Assembly (NCBI GenBank): GCA_028281235.1
Contig: JANQKG010000059.1
Location: 1-63,392, forward strand
Source: Afifellaceae bacterium
GTDB lineage: Bacteria > Pseudomonadota > Alphaproteobacteria > Rhizobiales > Afifellaceae
DNA: 63,392 nucleotides
Direction of reading: 5' to 3'
The position numbers were made by a program, and so were the translations under genes. Within the stretch, counting starts at the first letter, position 1; each line of letters begins with the position of its first letter. This document shows positions 55,179 to 63,392 of this stretch, piece after piece. The notes under the pieces were generated by a model. That model was not told where the DNA came from. It saw nothing but the letters and a program-made list of their open reading frames with translations, and ran no database searches.

Positions 55179-56552
55179 ATGGCCCGCGACACCGCCGATA
55201 CGACGCCGATTGAAGATACACGCGAGCTGACCGCTCTTCTGGAGGCGGGCTGCAAGCCGCGCGAGGATTGGCGCATCGGCACCGAGCACGAAAAGATCGG
55301 CTTCTACAAGGACGGCCACAGCCCGGTGCCCTATGACGGGCCGCGCGGTATTCGCGCGCTGTTGGAGGGCATGCGGGCGCTCCTCGGCTGGGAGCCGATC
55401 CACGACGGCGACAACATTATCGGGCTCTCCGACCCGATCGGCGGCGGGGCGATCTCGCTGGAGCCGGGCGGGCAGTTCGAACTCTCCGGCGCACCGCTGC
55501 AATCGCTGCATCAGACGTGCCGCGAGGTGCATGCGCATCTGGCGCAGGTGCGCGAGGTCGCCGACCCGCTCGGCATCGGCTTCCTCGGCATCGGTATGAG
55601 CCCAAAGTGGAAGCTCGCCGACACGCCGATGATGCCCAAGCAGCGCTATGCGATCATGGCGGCCTATATGCCGAAGGTCGGCTCGCTCGGCCTCGACATG
55701 ATGTTCCGCACCTCTACGATCCAGGTGAACCTCGATTTCTCCAGCGAAGCCGACATGCGCGACAAGATGCGTGTGGGCCTGGCGCTGCAGCCGATCGCCA
55801 CGGCGCTCTTCGCCAATTCGCCGTTCACAGAGAATCGGCCGAACGGCTTCATGTCCTATCGTGCGGAGGTCTGGCGCGATGTCGATCCCGACCGCACCGG
55901 GATGCTGCCCATCGCCTTCTATGACGGCTTCGGCTTTGAGGATTATGTCGATTGGGTGCTCGATGCGCCGATGTATTTCGTCGTCCGCGACGGACGCTAT
56001 TGCGACATGACGCGCCACACCTTTCGGCAGTTCATGGCGGGTGAGGCGCCTGACGACCTGCCCGACCGGACGCCGACCATGGGCGACTGGCAGAACCATC
56101 TCTCCACGCTCTTCCCGGAGGTTCGGCTCAAGAGCTTTCTGGAGATGCGCGGCGCCGACGGCGGCCCGTGGCGGCGCATCTGCGCGCTGCCGGCACTGTG
56201 GGTGGGGCTCCTCTACGACCAGACCTCGCTGGAGGCAGCGAAGGAGCTGATCGGCACGTGGACGGAAGAGGAGCGGCAGGCGCTGCGCGACGCCGTGCCG
56301 AAATCGGCGCTTGCCACGCCGTTCCGCAACCGCACCGTCCTCGACATCGCCAAGGAGATGGTCGGGCTGTCGCGCGACGGCTTGAAGCGGCGCGCCGTGG
56401 CCGGCAATGGCTCAGACGACGAGGCCGCTTATCTCGGTCCGCTGGAGGAGACGCTGGCGCTCGGCTTCACGCCGGCGGAGAACCTCTTGCGACAGTACCA
56501 GACACGCTGGGGCCGCTCTGTGGAGCCGCTTTTTGAGGAGCAGCTTTATTAG
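55179..56552 (+). CDS. gshA: Glutamate-cysteine ligase, plant/alphaproteobacterial type
   Basis: 457 residues from ATG 55179, with AGGAG six bases upstream supplied by the preceding repeat. GCS2 family landmarks: WRIGTEHEKIGFYKDGHSPV, ISLEPGGQFELSGAPLQSLH, FLGIGMSPKWKLADTPMMPK, RYAIMAAYMPKVGSLGLDMM and TIQVNLDFSSEADMRDKMRV. It makes gamma-glutamylcysteine, the first step of glutathione synthesis. The catalytic core matches the class found in rhizobia and plants. The 391-bp gap that follows is filled by repeats. Confidence 0.95.
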   Translation: MARDTADTTPIEDTRELTALLEAGCKPREDWRIGTEHEKIGFYKDGHSPVPYDGPRGIRALLEGMRALLGWEPIHDGDNIIGLSDPIGGGAISLEPGGQFELSGAPLQSLHQTCREVHAHLAQVREVADPLGIGFLGIGMSPKWKLADTPMMPKQRYAIMAAYMPKVGSLGLDMMFRTSTIQVNLDFSSEADMRDKMRVGLALQPIATALFANSPFTENRPNGFMSYRAEVWRDVDPDRTGMLPIAFYDGFGFEDYVDWVLDAPMYFVVRDGRYCDMTRHTFRQFMAGEAPDDLPDRTPTMGDWQNHLSTLFPEVRLKSFLEMRGADGGPWRRICALPALWVGLLYDQTSLEAAKELIGTWTEEERQALRDAVPKSALATPFRNRTVLDIAKEMVGLSRDGLKRRAVAGNGSDDEAAYLGPLEETLALGFTPAENLLRQYQTRWGRSVEPLFEEQLY

Positions 56553-56604
56553 GTGCGAAGCGGGTCCAGCGACCGCCAGGCTACTGCGCGACTGGTACAG
56601 CCCC

Positions 56605-56630
56605 CCACCTCCCTTGCGGGGAGGTGTGGT
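56605..56630. repeat. CCACCTCCC hairpin repeat
   Basis: CCACCTCCCTTGCGGGGAGG followed by TGTGG forms a stem-loop. It is one of several repeat types in the gshA-kinase gap. Confidence 0.6.
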
Positions 56631-56663
56631 GCGGAGGACCGCACGTCCCACTTCGCCGCGCAT

Positions 56664-56767
56664 TAGAGCGTTTTCGCTTAAGGTTGAATCGCTCCAACGC
56701 TCTATCTCTTTGTTGGAGCAAGATCTTATCCGAAAAGTGGTGTCCACTTTTCGGGATCGTGCTCTAG
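56664..56767. repeat. Two-module palindromic repeat, copy 4 (diverged)
   Basis: TAGAGCGTTTTCGC pairs with the GCTCCAACGCTCTA that follows; the second module, TTGGAGCAAGATCTTATCCG, pairs with CTTTTCGGGATCGTGCTC. A diverged relative of the copies at 22664, 35868 and 54952. Confidence 0.8.
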
Positions 56768-56794
56768 CACGACGGCAAGGTAGGGCACGGCCCC

Positions 56795-56920
56795 CTCCTC
56801 TCCCCTCCGGGGAGAGGGTGGTTTGGAGCAAAGCGACAAACCGGGTGAGGGGGAAGGCCGCAGCGTTGGCCCCCTCACCCGGCCGCTGGCGCGGCCGACC
56901 TCTCCCCAAAGGGGAGAGGA
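56795..56920. repeat. Composite GC-rich palindromic repeats
   Basis: CCTCTCCCCTCCGGGGAGAGG-type and CTCACCCGGCCGCTGGCGCGGCCG-type units. The second (56868-56920) nearly duplicates 11151-11212. No gene in this part of the spacer. Confidence 0.75.
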
Positions 56921-56943
56921 ACGCCGTGCCAAGCGGTGCGAAC

Positions 56944-59712
56944 CTACTCCGAAAGCACGCGCGTTGGCGGGATGGTGATGGTCACGACCGTTCCCTCGCC
57001 TTGCGCGCTCTTGATCGACATGGTCGCGCGATTGGCTTCCACCAGCGCCTGAGTGAGCGGCAGGCCAAGGCCGGCGCCCTCGCCGAGGCTGGCCGTGGAG
57101 AGCTGTCGGAACGGCTCCAGCGCGCGCAGGAGCTCGTCCTCGCTCATGCCCTCACCCGTGTCGCGCACGCGAAGCACTGCCTCGCCGGTCTCCGACAAGG
57201 ACGTAGAGGCGATCACCTGGCCGCCGGGATCGGTATGTCTGACAGAGTTGGACAACAGGTTCAGCACGATCTGCCGCATGGTGCGCTCATCGGCAACGAT
57301 GGCCGGCACCTCGCGTGACAGGCTTGAGCGCAGAACGACGTGCGAGCGGTTGGCCTGCGGCTGCATCAGGCCGATGCACTCGCGCACCAGATCGTTAAGC
57401 GGCACGGCGGCGAAATTCAGGTCGAGCCGTCCGGCCTCGATCTTGGAAATATCGAGCAGATCGTTGACCAGGCTCACCACATGCTCACCGGAGGTGCGGA
57501 TGTCGCGCAGATATTCGCGGTAGCGCTCGTGATCGACCGGCCCAAACCGCTCCTCAATCATCACTTCGGCAAAACCGATAATGGCGTTGAGCGGCGTGCG
57601 GATCTCGTGGCTCACCCGCGCCAGGAATTCCGATTTCTGTTTGGAGGCTTCCTCGGCGACGCGTTTGGCTTCCGTCAGCTCAGATTCGATGCGCTTCCAA
57701 TGCGTAATGTCGCGAAGCACAGCGCAGAAGCGCCCGTCTTCCTCGCTTGAGACGCGTCCCATGGTCAAAAAGAGTGAGATGGAGCCCGCTCCGGCGCGCG
57801 CGGCAACCTCGCGCCCCTCATTGAACAGGCTGGCGACGCCGCTGCCCTTCAGCCCCGACAAATAGTCGAGCACCGGCTCGCGGCTCTCCTCAGTCATGAG
57901 ATCGACGAAGCGACGGCCCTCCATTTCCTTCGCCTCAAGACCAAACAAAGCCTCGGCGCTGGCATTGACGCTCTCGATCATCCCATCGGCGCGGAGGATG
58001 ACGACGCCGTCCGTCGCCGTGTCGAGGATGGCGGTCATTTCCCGAACCCGGCGCTCCACATCCGCGAAGTCGGCTTCGCGGGCGGTTGGTTCAGGCACCG
58101 TCTGTTTCAGCGCCGGTGCGGCCGCATGCGTCTCTTCATGCATGGGCGCGCGCTCTTCCTTGCGGGGGAGACGCGCAACAAGAGGCGGCGCGGGCGGCTC
58201 CGGCATTTGCGGCGGTGGAGCCGAATCAAGCGCGTCGGATTCAGACGGACGCGTTTCGCTCTGATCTTCGCTGTGGCCCTCCCCCTGCGATGGCGCAACG
58301 ACGCGGCTGCGCAGCGCCTCGGCGATCTCTTCGAACGCGGAACGCTCCTGCGGTGAAAGCCGCGCGCTGTCCGCCATGTGCTCCAGGTCGGCGCGTATGG
58401 GAACGACATTGGCGTCGCCGGAATCGGCGGCTTCCTCGTAAGGCGGCCGTTGCGCCGGCGGCGGCATCTCGTCAGTCGCACCGAAGCGGGTCTCAAACGT
58501 CGCCGGCATCAGCGCCTCGGACGGACGCAGAATGCCAAAGCCGCGATAGCCCTGGAAGGAGTGGTCGGCGCCGAAGACGGGCAGCGCCGTCAGCTCGACC
58601 GGGACCCGCACATTGGAGCCCTCAACCGGCCACCACGCGGTCAATCCGCTCCATGTGTCGTGCTGCGCCAGCGCCAGCGTGATGCGGCCCTCCGGGTCGA
58701 GCCGCAGACGCGCCGCAGCGTCCGGCCAACGCTCACCGACGATCTCCGCGTTGCGGCCGACCACCTGCGCCAGGCCGGGCGAGACAAACAAATAGCGGTC
58801 GTCCGCATCGGTCTGCCACAGAAAGCGCACTGGCTTGCGTGACAGCGCATACGGCACGCGCCCGGCGGAGACGACACGCTCTTCCGGTTTGTGAGGCGGC
58901 GCGCTCTGCGGTTCGCTTTGAGGTTCCGCGGGCTTTTCGGCGTGCGGGGCGCGTGCGGCCCTCTGGGGCTCGGCGGGCGATGATGTCCCCGGATTGCGCT
59001 TCGCTCCATCCGGGCTACGCGCATCATCGTGCTCGGCCAGCGTTGAGGCGGTGTGCTGTGGCTTGGGCGGTTCATCGCGGCGGGCCGCTTCGATCGCCAC
59101 GGGCTCGGGCGGATGCTCGTTCGGTCGTTCCGGCGCTGCCGTGGCTACGGGAACGCCAAGGTCGACGAAACCGAGCCGCAGAGCGCGGTCCGCGTGGTTG
59201 AACGCGGCGTATAGCGTCGCATAGGTCCGAGCTTCGGCGATCCCCGGTGCGCTTTCGGCAAGCACGCCTTCGTGCTCGTCGAGGATGATCGCTCCGGTGG
59301 CCGCATCGGCGAAAAACCCCGCAAGCCCAGCGAGCAGCGGCGTTTTCCCGTTCTCCTCCAGAGCTGACACCAGAAGCCCACGCATGTCGCCCGCCCGCAC
59401 ATAGTCGCAGCGGCAGACCGCGGGCTGCGCAAGGAGATCATCGGTGAGGCGCAGCCTGGCCAGCGTGCCTGAAGGCGACAGCGTACGCCCCAGTGCACTG
59501 AGCGAGCGGCGGAGCGGATGACGCTCATCCCAGCGGCGGCGCGCCAGCTCAGCGAAGCTGGCGGCTCCCAGACGCGCCCCGCCAGCGGGATTGGCCCAAA
59601 GGATGCGACTGCCGTCGGACGCCCATATCCACGCCGGGACGGCCGACATGAGGCGCGCGCCCGCCTCCGGCAGGGCGCTTAAAGCCAGAGCCGTGTCCCG
59701 GCCGCTTGTCAT
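56944..59712 (-). CDS. PAS-domain hybrid-type sensor histidine kinase, PdhS/DivJ/PleC-like
   Basis: 922 residues from ATG 59712. The N-terminal third holds PAS-like sensory domains (AWIWASDGSRILWANPAGGA, FLWQTDADDRYLFVSPGLAQ, VEGSNVRVPVELTALPVFGA), joined by long Pro/Glu-rich linkers. Another PAS (ILDTATDGVVILRADGMIES, NASAEALFGLEAKE) leads to the kinase core: phospho-acceptor ARVSHEIRTPLNAIIGFAEV, N box VADERTMRQIVLNLLSNSVR, and G box VRDTGEGMSEDE and GEGAGLGLPLTQAL. This H-box region resembles cell-cycle kinases PdhS, DivJ and PleC, which act on DivK. No response regulator is adjacent. Residues 231-242 are encoded by a repeat element. Confidence 0.9.
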   Translation of the reverse strand: MTSGRDTALALSALPEAGARLMSAVPAWIWASDGSRILWANPAGGARLGAASFAELARRRWDERHPLRRSLSALGRTLSPSGTLARLRLTDDLLAQPAVCRCDYVRAGDMRGLLVSALEENGKTPLLAGLAGFFADAATGAIILDEHEGVLAESAPGIAEARTYATLYAAFNHADRALRLGFVDLGVPVATAAPERPNEHPPEPVAIEAARRDEPPKPQHTASTLAEHDDARSPDGAKRNPGTSSPAEPQRAARAPHAEKPAEPQSEPQSAPPHKPEERVVSAGRVPYALSRKPVRFLWQTDADDRYLFVSPGLAQVVGRNAEIVGERWPDAAARLRLDPEGRITLALAQHDTWSGLTAWWPVEGSNVRVPVELTALPVFGADHSFQGYRGFGILRPSEALMPATFETRFGATDEMPPPAQRPPYEEAADSGDANVVPIRADLEHMADSARLSPQERSAFEEIAEALRSRVVAPSQGEGHSEDQSETRPSESDALDSAPPPQMPEPPAPPLVARLPRKEERAPMHEETHAAAPALKQTVPEPTAREADFADVERRVREMTAILDTATDGVVILRADGMIESVNASAEALFGLEAKEMEGRRFVDLMTEESREPVLDYLSGLKGSGVASLFNEGREVAARAGAGSISLFLTMGRVSSEEDGRFCAVLRDITHWKRIESELTEAKRVAEEASKQKSEFLARVSHEIRTPLNAIIGFAEVMIEERFGPVDHERYREYLRDIRTSGEHVVSLVNDLLDISKIEAGRLDLNFAAVPLNDLVRECIGLMQPQANRSHVVLRSSLSREVPAIVADERTMRQIVLNLLSNSVRHTDPGGQVIASTSLSETGEAVLRVRDTGEGMSEDELLRALEPFRQLSTASLGEGAGLGLPLTQALVEANRATMSIKSAQGEGTVVTITIPPTRVLSE
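58987..59020 (-). repeat. Dispersed repeat inserted in frame within the histidine kinase
   Basis: The 34-bp element differs at two positions from the intergenic copy at 11310-11343. On the coding strand it is translated as ARSPDGAKRNPG (residues 231-242) in a linker between PAS regions. The peptide therefore arose from a mobile or duplicated palindrome rather than from domain evolution. Confidence 0.85.
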
Positions 59713-59859
59713 CAAATCGCCCCGTCCCTCACGCGCTTCGCTTGGTTAATGAAGTGTTATGGCCAGACGACGAGCCGGACCAGCCCCATCCGCCTCCGAT
59801 CTACGGCAATTGCGGCATTAGGTTAATTCGCCGGCCAATTGTGCGATGCAAAATTTATG

Positions 59860-59888
59860 TTGCACTGCACAATGACAGATGCTATATC
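59860..59888 (+). promoter_or_regulatory. Phasin promoter with probable PhaR-type operator
   Basis: TTGCAC (59860-59865), 17 bp, TATATC (59883-59888) give a sigma-70-type promoter 37 bp before the phasin ATG. TGCACTGCA (59861-59869), palindromic around its central C, overlaps the -35 box; TGCGATGCA lies 10 bp further upstream. PhaR regulators of polyhydroxybutyrate genes bind TGC/GCA-rich sites of this kind and repress phasin genes; binding here is inferred. Confidence 0.55.
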
Positions 59889-59924
59889 AGGGCAACATCA
59901 AGGTGATGTGAGATGGAGACAAGA

Positions 59925-60434
59925 ATGGCCAACGCACCCAAGGCTCGCGCCAGCAAGGCCGCCGATAATGGCGCCAACGTCATCGACACGGCGGCGGATT
60001 TCGCCAAAGAGGCGATGGATGCAGCCCTCGCCTACCCCAAATTCGAGGTTCCTGAGATGGTTCGTTCATTCGCCGAGCAGGGTCTGGCTCAGACGCGCGA
60101 GGCCTATGCCCGCGTGAAGAGTGCGGCCGAAGAGGCCACCGACATGCTTGAAGGCAGCATGGAGACCAACCGCAAGGCCGTCCACGACGCCCAGTTCAAG
60201 GCGCTCGAAATGGCCAAGGCCAACACCGACGCCACGTTCGACCTGATGCGGCAAATGCTCACGGTCACCAGCGCGTCCGACGCCTTTCAGCTGCAGACCG
60301 CCTTTGCACGCGAGCGCTTTGAGGCGTTCGTGGGCTATTCCAAGGATATGCAGGACATGATGAGCAAGGCGGGCACCGAAGCCGGCAAGCCGGTCAAGGA
60401 GATGCTCGACAAGTCGTTTGGCAAGATGAGCTGA
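59925..60434 (+). CDS. Phasin family protein
   Basis: 169 residues from ATG 59925 with GGAGA upstream. Phasin_2 pattern: KFEVPEMVRSFAEQGLAQTR, EAYARVKSAAEEATDMLEGS, METNRKAVHDAQFKALEMAK, then TSASDAFQLQTAFARERFEA. Mostly amphipathic helix; it would coat polyhydroxyalkanoate granules. A GAAA-capped hairpin lies in the convergent gap behind it. No phaC/phaA genes in the window. Confidence 0.92.
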   Translation: MANAPKARASKAADNGANVIDTAADFAKEAMDAALAYPKFEVPEMVRSFAEQGLAQTREAYARVKSAAEEATDMLEGSMETNRKAVHDAQFKALEMAKANTDATFDLMRQMLTVTSASDAFQLQTAFARERFEAFVGYSKDMQDMMSKAGTEAGKPVKEMLDKSFGKMS

Positions 60435-60485
60435 CGACGACAGCACGCATCATCGACGCCGGCAGATCTGCCGGACCGTTATCCA

Positions 60486-60517
60486 ATCGAGCCTCGCCGG
60501 AAACGGCGGGGCTCGAT
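60486..60517. other. 14-bp perfect hairpin with GAAA tetraloop in a convergent gap
   Basis: ATCGAGCCTCGCCG-GAAA-CGGCGGGGCTCGAT: 14 pairs, one of them G-U on the plus strand, closed by a GNRA loop. No T-run follows on either strand. It is placed between the convergent phasin and vapC genes and may stop or protect transcripts by structure alone. Confidence 0.6.
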
Positions 60518-60526
60518 CTGCTGAGG

Positions 60527-60994
60527 CTAAAGCTCAAATCCGTGCGCCGATAACCTGACGCCCAGGTCCTTTGCGAACGGATTGATGATTTCAATTGCGG
60601 CGAAGATCGCGCCGTCGTTCATGTCTTCGGAGACAAGAGCCGTGACCGCAGCTTTGCTGACGGTCGCCACAAGCAAGGCGTCCCAGAAGGCGAGGCGCTC
60701 CTCGCTCCACCAATCGAGTGCAAGATCGAACGCTGCCGGAGACGCGGTGACGAGGGCGAACACCGTTGCCCAGTCCCGGGCGGCGGAAGCTGCTTCCTGC
60801 CGTGTCAGCACGTTCTTGCGCACGACTGCAGATGAGAATTCGCCGAGCGATTGGAGAGGCACGGCGCCGAGGCCCCTATCCATCGCCGCCTCTAGAAGGT
60901 CCGCGCACCTTTGCTGCTTGGACGCGTCCTGCCCATCAACGGCGTAGAAAAGCACATTCGTATCAAACGCAACGCGCGGCGCCTGATCCGGCAT
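60527..60994 (-). CDS. vapC: VapC family PIN-domain toxin
   Basis: 155 residues. The four acidic PIN residues are visible: Asp in VAFDTNVLFYAVDG, Glu in LQSLGEFSSAVVRKN, Asp in LAFWDALLVATVSK and Asp in LVSEDMNDGAIFAA. A PIN RNase that cleaves RNA when free of its antitoxin. Starts three bases after the antitoxin stop, forming a two-gene operon. Confidence 0.9.
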   Translation of the reverse strand: MPDQAPRVAFDTNVLFYAVDGQDASKQQRCADLLEAAMDRGLGAVPLQSLGEFSSAVVRKNVLTRQEAASAARDWATVFALVTASPAAFDLALDWWSEERLAFWDALLVATVSKAAVTALVSEDMNDGAIFAAIEIINPFAKDLGVRLSAHGFEL

Positions 60995-60997
60995 CGT

Positions 60998-61288
60998 CTA
61001 TCGATCGCGATCATGCAGGGTTTCGCGGGCGCCCTTGAACGTCCAGCCGTCCTCCGACTTTCGGCCGCTTGCCATCAAGGCCCGCAGTCGCCCCATCGCG
61101 GCCTTTTGTCGGGCCGCTTTGGCGGCCTCTGAGTCTTCGACCGGCGTGATCTGCGCCACGGCCTTGCTGTTCTTCGTGACGACGAAGCGAGCGCCCTGCT
61201 CCACACGCGCAATGAGCTTGGAGAAGCCTTGGTTGGCCTCGCGTACGCCTATCTGCCGGTAACCGTCCTTCTGTCTGCGCGCTCGCAT
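60998..61288 (-). CDS. Phd/YefM-type antitoxin
   Basis: 96 residues from ATG 61288 (an ATG at 61318 would add ten). The Phd fold is RQIGVREANQGFSKLIARVE then QGARFVVTKNSKAVAQITPV; the C-terminal tail (SGRKSEDGWTFKG) would bind the PIN toxin. Antitoxin-first order is normal for this class. Expected to repress its own promoter. Confidence 0.85.
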   Translation of the reverse strand: MRARRQKDGYRQIGVREANQGFSKLIARVEQGARFVVTKNSKAVAQITPVEDSEAAKAARQKAAMGRLRALMASGRKSEDGWTFKGARETLHDRDR

Positions 61289-61437
61289 CGGCAAGCCTCG
61301 TATCGAGATGTAGCACATAGGTAGCACAGCAGGCGCGGCCGTTCAAGAAAGCGGCATTTGATGTCACGCTGACGCACTTGCGTTTCCCTGCCGTGCCTAT
61401 AAGGAATCGAGGCGTCGGAGCGGGCTGAGTTAGTGCC

Positions 61438-61830
61438 ATGTACAAGACCGAGACCAAGGGAATCAGCGTCAGCGTCGAGCCGCGTTACCTGGAAGATCGC
61501 TCCGACCCGTCGGAGCCGCTGTTCTTCTGGGCCTACACCATCGAAATCGCCAACGGCACTGAAGCGCCCGTCCAGATTCTGGCGCGCCACTGGATCATCA
61601 CGGACCAGAACGGGCGGCGTGAGGACGTGCGCGGGCTGGGCGTCGTCGGCGAGCAGCCGCTGATCGAGCCCGGCGAGTCTTTCACCTATACGAGCGGCTG
61701 CCCATTGCCGACGCCGTCGGGGATCATGGCAGGCAGCTATGAGGCGATCGGCGGTGACGGCAAGGTGTTCTCCGTCGACATCCCGGCTTTCTCGCTCGAT
61801 CTGCCGAACGCCGCTCGCGTGTTGAACTGA
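61438..61830 (+). CDS. apaG: ApaG domain protein
   Basis: 130 residues, normal length. ISVSVEPRYLEDRSDPSEPL, FFWAYTIEIANGTEAPVQIL, RHWIITDQNGRREDVRGLGV and VGEQPLIEPGESFTYTSGCP fit the immunoglobulin-like ApaG fold; TPSGIMAGSYEAIGGDGKVF ends it. Linked to Co/Mg resistance and Ap4A metabolism in enterobacteria; the biochemical role is unsettled. Convergent with hslO, with a 16-bp gap. Confidence 0.95.
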   Translation: MYKTETKGISVSVEPRYLEDRSDPSEPLFFWAYTIEIANGTEAPVQILARHWIITDQNGRREDVRGLGVVGEQPLIEPGESFTYTSGCPLPTPSGIMAGSYEAIGGDGKVFSVDIPAFSLDLPNAARVLN

Positions 61831-61846
61831 TCGGCTTTGCGGCCCG

Positions 61847-62857
61847 TTACGCGCTCGCGCTGCGAACCTCGTCGGGATCGAAATCGTAGCGTGCTCCGCA
61901 GAATTCGCAGCGCACCTCGATCTGACCGTTGATTGTCGCGTCCTCAAACTCGTCCGGCTGCATTTCCTGCAGCACATCGGCGATCCGCTTGCGCGAGCAC
62001 GAGCAATTCTCCTCAAGCGCCATGGGCTCAAACACGCGCACGCCGCGCTCATGGAAGAGCCGGTAGAGCAGCCGCTCCGCCACGATGGACGGATCAGTGA
62101 GCTCGTGATCCTCCACCGTGTCGATCAACGCCTGCGCCTCCACCCAGGCATCGTCGTCCTCAAGCTCCTCGGCCAGAAGCTCCACGCCTTCAGGAACGTC
62201 GCCGGCCGGCAGGTCGCGATGGCGGATGCGCTCACCCGCCTCCGGCAGGAACTGACCGATGATGCCGCCCGCCCGCCAGGTCTGCCGCGCAGCACCTGAA
62301 GTGTCGCGGTCGAACATCTCCGCGACCGCCAGGCGGATGCGCGTCGGTATCTGTTCCGATTGGCGGAAGTAGGTATGGGCGGCCGCTTCAAGCGTCTCGT
62401 CCTCAAACGGCACGTATCCCTGATAGCGCTGTTGCGCCTTGCCTTGCTCGACGGTCATGGCGAGCGTGCCGGAGCCGAGGAGCAGGCTTGAATCGACCGG
62501 GCCGTCGGCAGCGGCGGCCTCAACCGCTTCGGCGTCGAAGGTGGCGGTCGCGCGGATCTGTCCGGGCGTGCGCACGTCGACGACGACCAAAGACACGGGG
62601 CCGTCAGTCTGGGCTTGCAGGATGAAGCGGCCGGTGTCTTTCAGCGACGTGGCCAGCAGCGACGCGAGCACGGCGGCTTCGGCGACCAGGCGCTTCACCG
62701 GGCCGGGAAAATCATGGCGCTGCAGGATCGTGTCGATGGAGGGGCCGAGCGTGACCACGCGGCCGCGCACGTCCAGCCCCTCGACCTGAAACGGCAAGGC
62801 GCGGTCGTCGCTTGCAAACGCATCGGAAAGGACGGCCTCCGGCCGCTCCATAGCCAT
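61847..62857 (-). CDS. hslO: Redox-regulated chaperone Hsp33 (HslO)
   Basis: 336 residues from ATG 62857, which shares a base with the argF stop (TGATG). The C-terminal zinc center has CSCSRKRIADVL and CEFCGARYDFDPDE, the CxC and CxxC pairs that release zinc and form disulfides under oxidative stress; the N-terminal domain shows DTGRFILQAQTDGPVSLVVV and SLLLGSGTLAMTVEQGKAQQ. A translationally coupled argF-hslO arrangement is common in Rhizobiales. Confidence 0.95.
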   Translation of the reverse strand: MAMERPEAVLSDAFASDDRALPFQVEGLDVRGRVVTLGPSIDTILQRHDFPGPVKRLVAEAAVLASLLATSLKDTGRFILQAQTDGPVSLVVVDVRTPGQIRATATFDAEAVEAAAADGPVDSSLLLGSGTLAMTVEQGKAQQRYQGYVPFEDETLEAAAHTYFRQSEQIPTRIRLAVAEMFDRDTSGAARQTWRAGGIIGQFLPEAGERIRHRDLPAGDVPEGVELLAEELEDDDAWVEAQALIDTVEDHELTDPSIVAERLLYRLFHERGVRVFEPMALEENCSCSRKRIADVLQEMQPDEFEDATINGQIEVRCEFCGARYDFDPDEVRSASA

Positions 62858-63392
62858 CACTTTGCTCCGAGACACCAGGCAAGAATGCCCTTTTGGGCGT
62901 GCAGACGATTTTCCGCCTCGTCGAACACGACCGATCGCGGTCCGTCGATCACATCGGCGGTCACCTCCTCGCCGCGATGGGCGGGGAGGCAGTGCATGAA
63001 TATGGTGTCCGGCCGGGCTTTTTCCATAAGCGCGGCATTGACCTGATAGCGCTTCAGGAGATTGTGCCGGCGCTCCGCCTCGTCGTCGCCCATGGAGACC
63101 CAGGAATCGGTGACCACGCAATCGGCGTCGGCGACCGCCTCCTCCGGGTCGCTCAAGAAGCGGACGGATGCGCCATTCTCTCGCGCCCAGTCGCGAAGCG
63201 GCGTGCCGTCGGTGAGTTCCGGCGGTGAGGCGATGTCCAGCTGAAAGCCGAAGCGCGCCGATGCGTGGACAAGCGACGCCAGCACGTTGTTGACGTCGCC
63301 CGACCAGGCGAGCTTCTTGCCGGCCACGGGCCCGCAATGCTCCTCGAAGGTGAGGATATCGGCCATCGCCTGGCACGGATGCGAACGGTAGG
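62857..63392 (-). CDS. argF: Ornithine carbamoyltransferase ArgF, partial (N-terminus beyond right edge)
   Basis: About 178 C-terminal residues are visible. The edge begins within [20 protein letters not shown], containing the HPCQ ornithine/carbamoyl-phosphate motif, followed by [37 protein letters not shown] and [20 protein letters not shown]. It converts ornithine and carbamoyl phosphate (supplied by CarAB) to citrulline. Stop codon overlaps the hslO start. The N-terminal carbamoyl-phosphate site lies outside the window. Confidence 0.96.
   Translation of the reverse strand, partial: YRSHPCQAMADILTFEEHCGPVAGKKLAWSGDVNNVLASLVHASARFGFQLDIASPPELTDGTPLRDWARENGASVRFLSDPEEAVADADCVVTDSWVSMGDDEAERRHNLLKRYQVNAALMEKARPDTIFMHCLPAHRGEEVTADVIDGPRSVVFDEAENRLHAQKGILAWCLGAK

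Noticed and set aside
61847-63376. Apparent 509-residue single minus-strand protein
   Set aside because: Only the part from 62857 down matches Hsp33. The upstream part is a wrong frame across argF, whose own frame has the ornithine carbamoyltransferase motifs and ends at 62857.

Overview
The window is a GC-rich bacterial chromosomal segment, most likely from an alphaproteobacterium of the order Hyphomicrobiales (Rhizobiales). The pointers are a split dnaG-rpoD pair, a long CarB with an internal insertion, plant-type glutamate-cysteine ligase, a BA14K-type protein, a PdhS/DivJ/PleC-like histidine kinase, a phasin behind a probable PhaR-type operator, the argF-hslO/apaG neighbourhood and abundant palindromic intergenic repeats of the kind common in this order. 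Genus cannot be fixed from the sequence alone. No rRNA, tRNA, integrase, transposase or CRISPR array was seen.

Layout. 1-6.6 kb (minus strand): a proline/alanine-rich membrane-anchored protein running off the left edge, a small protein, a Uma2-family protein, rpoD and dnaG. 6.8-19.2 kb: a TetR regulator with operator-like palindromes, carA, a secreted 5'-nucleotidase-like enzyme, the remnant of a zinc metallopeptidase, an XRE regulator, an alcohol dehydrogenase, two diverged paralogous membrane-anchored proteins, carB and greA. 19.2-28.1 kb: glutathione S-transferase plus a SAF-domain oxidoreductase, aspartate aminotransferase, an RG-rich cold-shock protein, RlpA-like and BA14K-like envelope proteins, a lone Flp pilin missed by length cut-offs, and a phytoene-desaturase-like flavoprotein.

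28.3-42.5 kb is a carbon-catabolism block: a sugar ABC transporter (ATPase, permease, binding protein), lutABC for lactate oxidation, a DUF3422 membrane protein, then glcDEF and glcB, which together convert glycolate to glyoxylate and then to malate. 42.5-49.8 kb holds two L,D-transpeptidases, a DUF2927 lipoprotein-size protein, Tag glycosylase, an HtrA-like protein that has lost all three catalytic residues, an amidohydrolase, a second pair of diverged tandem paralogs, and an RraA-like/tautomerase pair. 49.8-63.4 kb holds an amino-acid ABC permease and binding protein without an ATPase gene, xseA, a TumE/TumA-type toxin-antitoxin pair, rsmE, gshA, the large histidine kinase, a phasin, a Phd/VapC toxin-antitoxin pair, apaG, hslO and the end of argF.

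The most unusual signals are a ~140-bp intergenic element present in the leaders of two unrelated genes (aatA and lutA) in the same orientation relative to each gene, a catalytically dead HtrA-like protein, two separate sets of diverged membrane-anchored paralogs, a repeat element translated in frame inside the histidine kinase, and the RG-repeat cold-shock protein.
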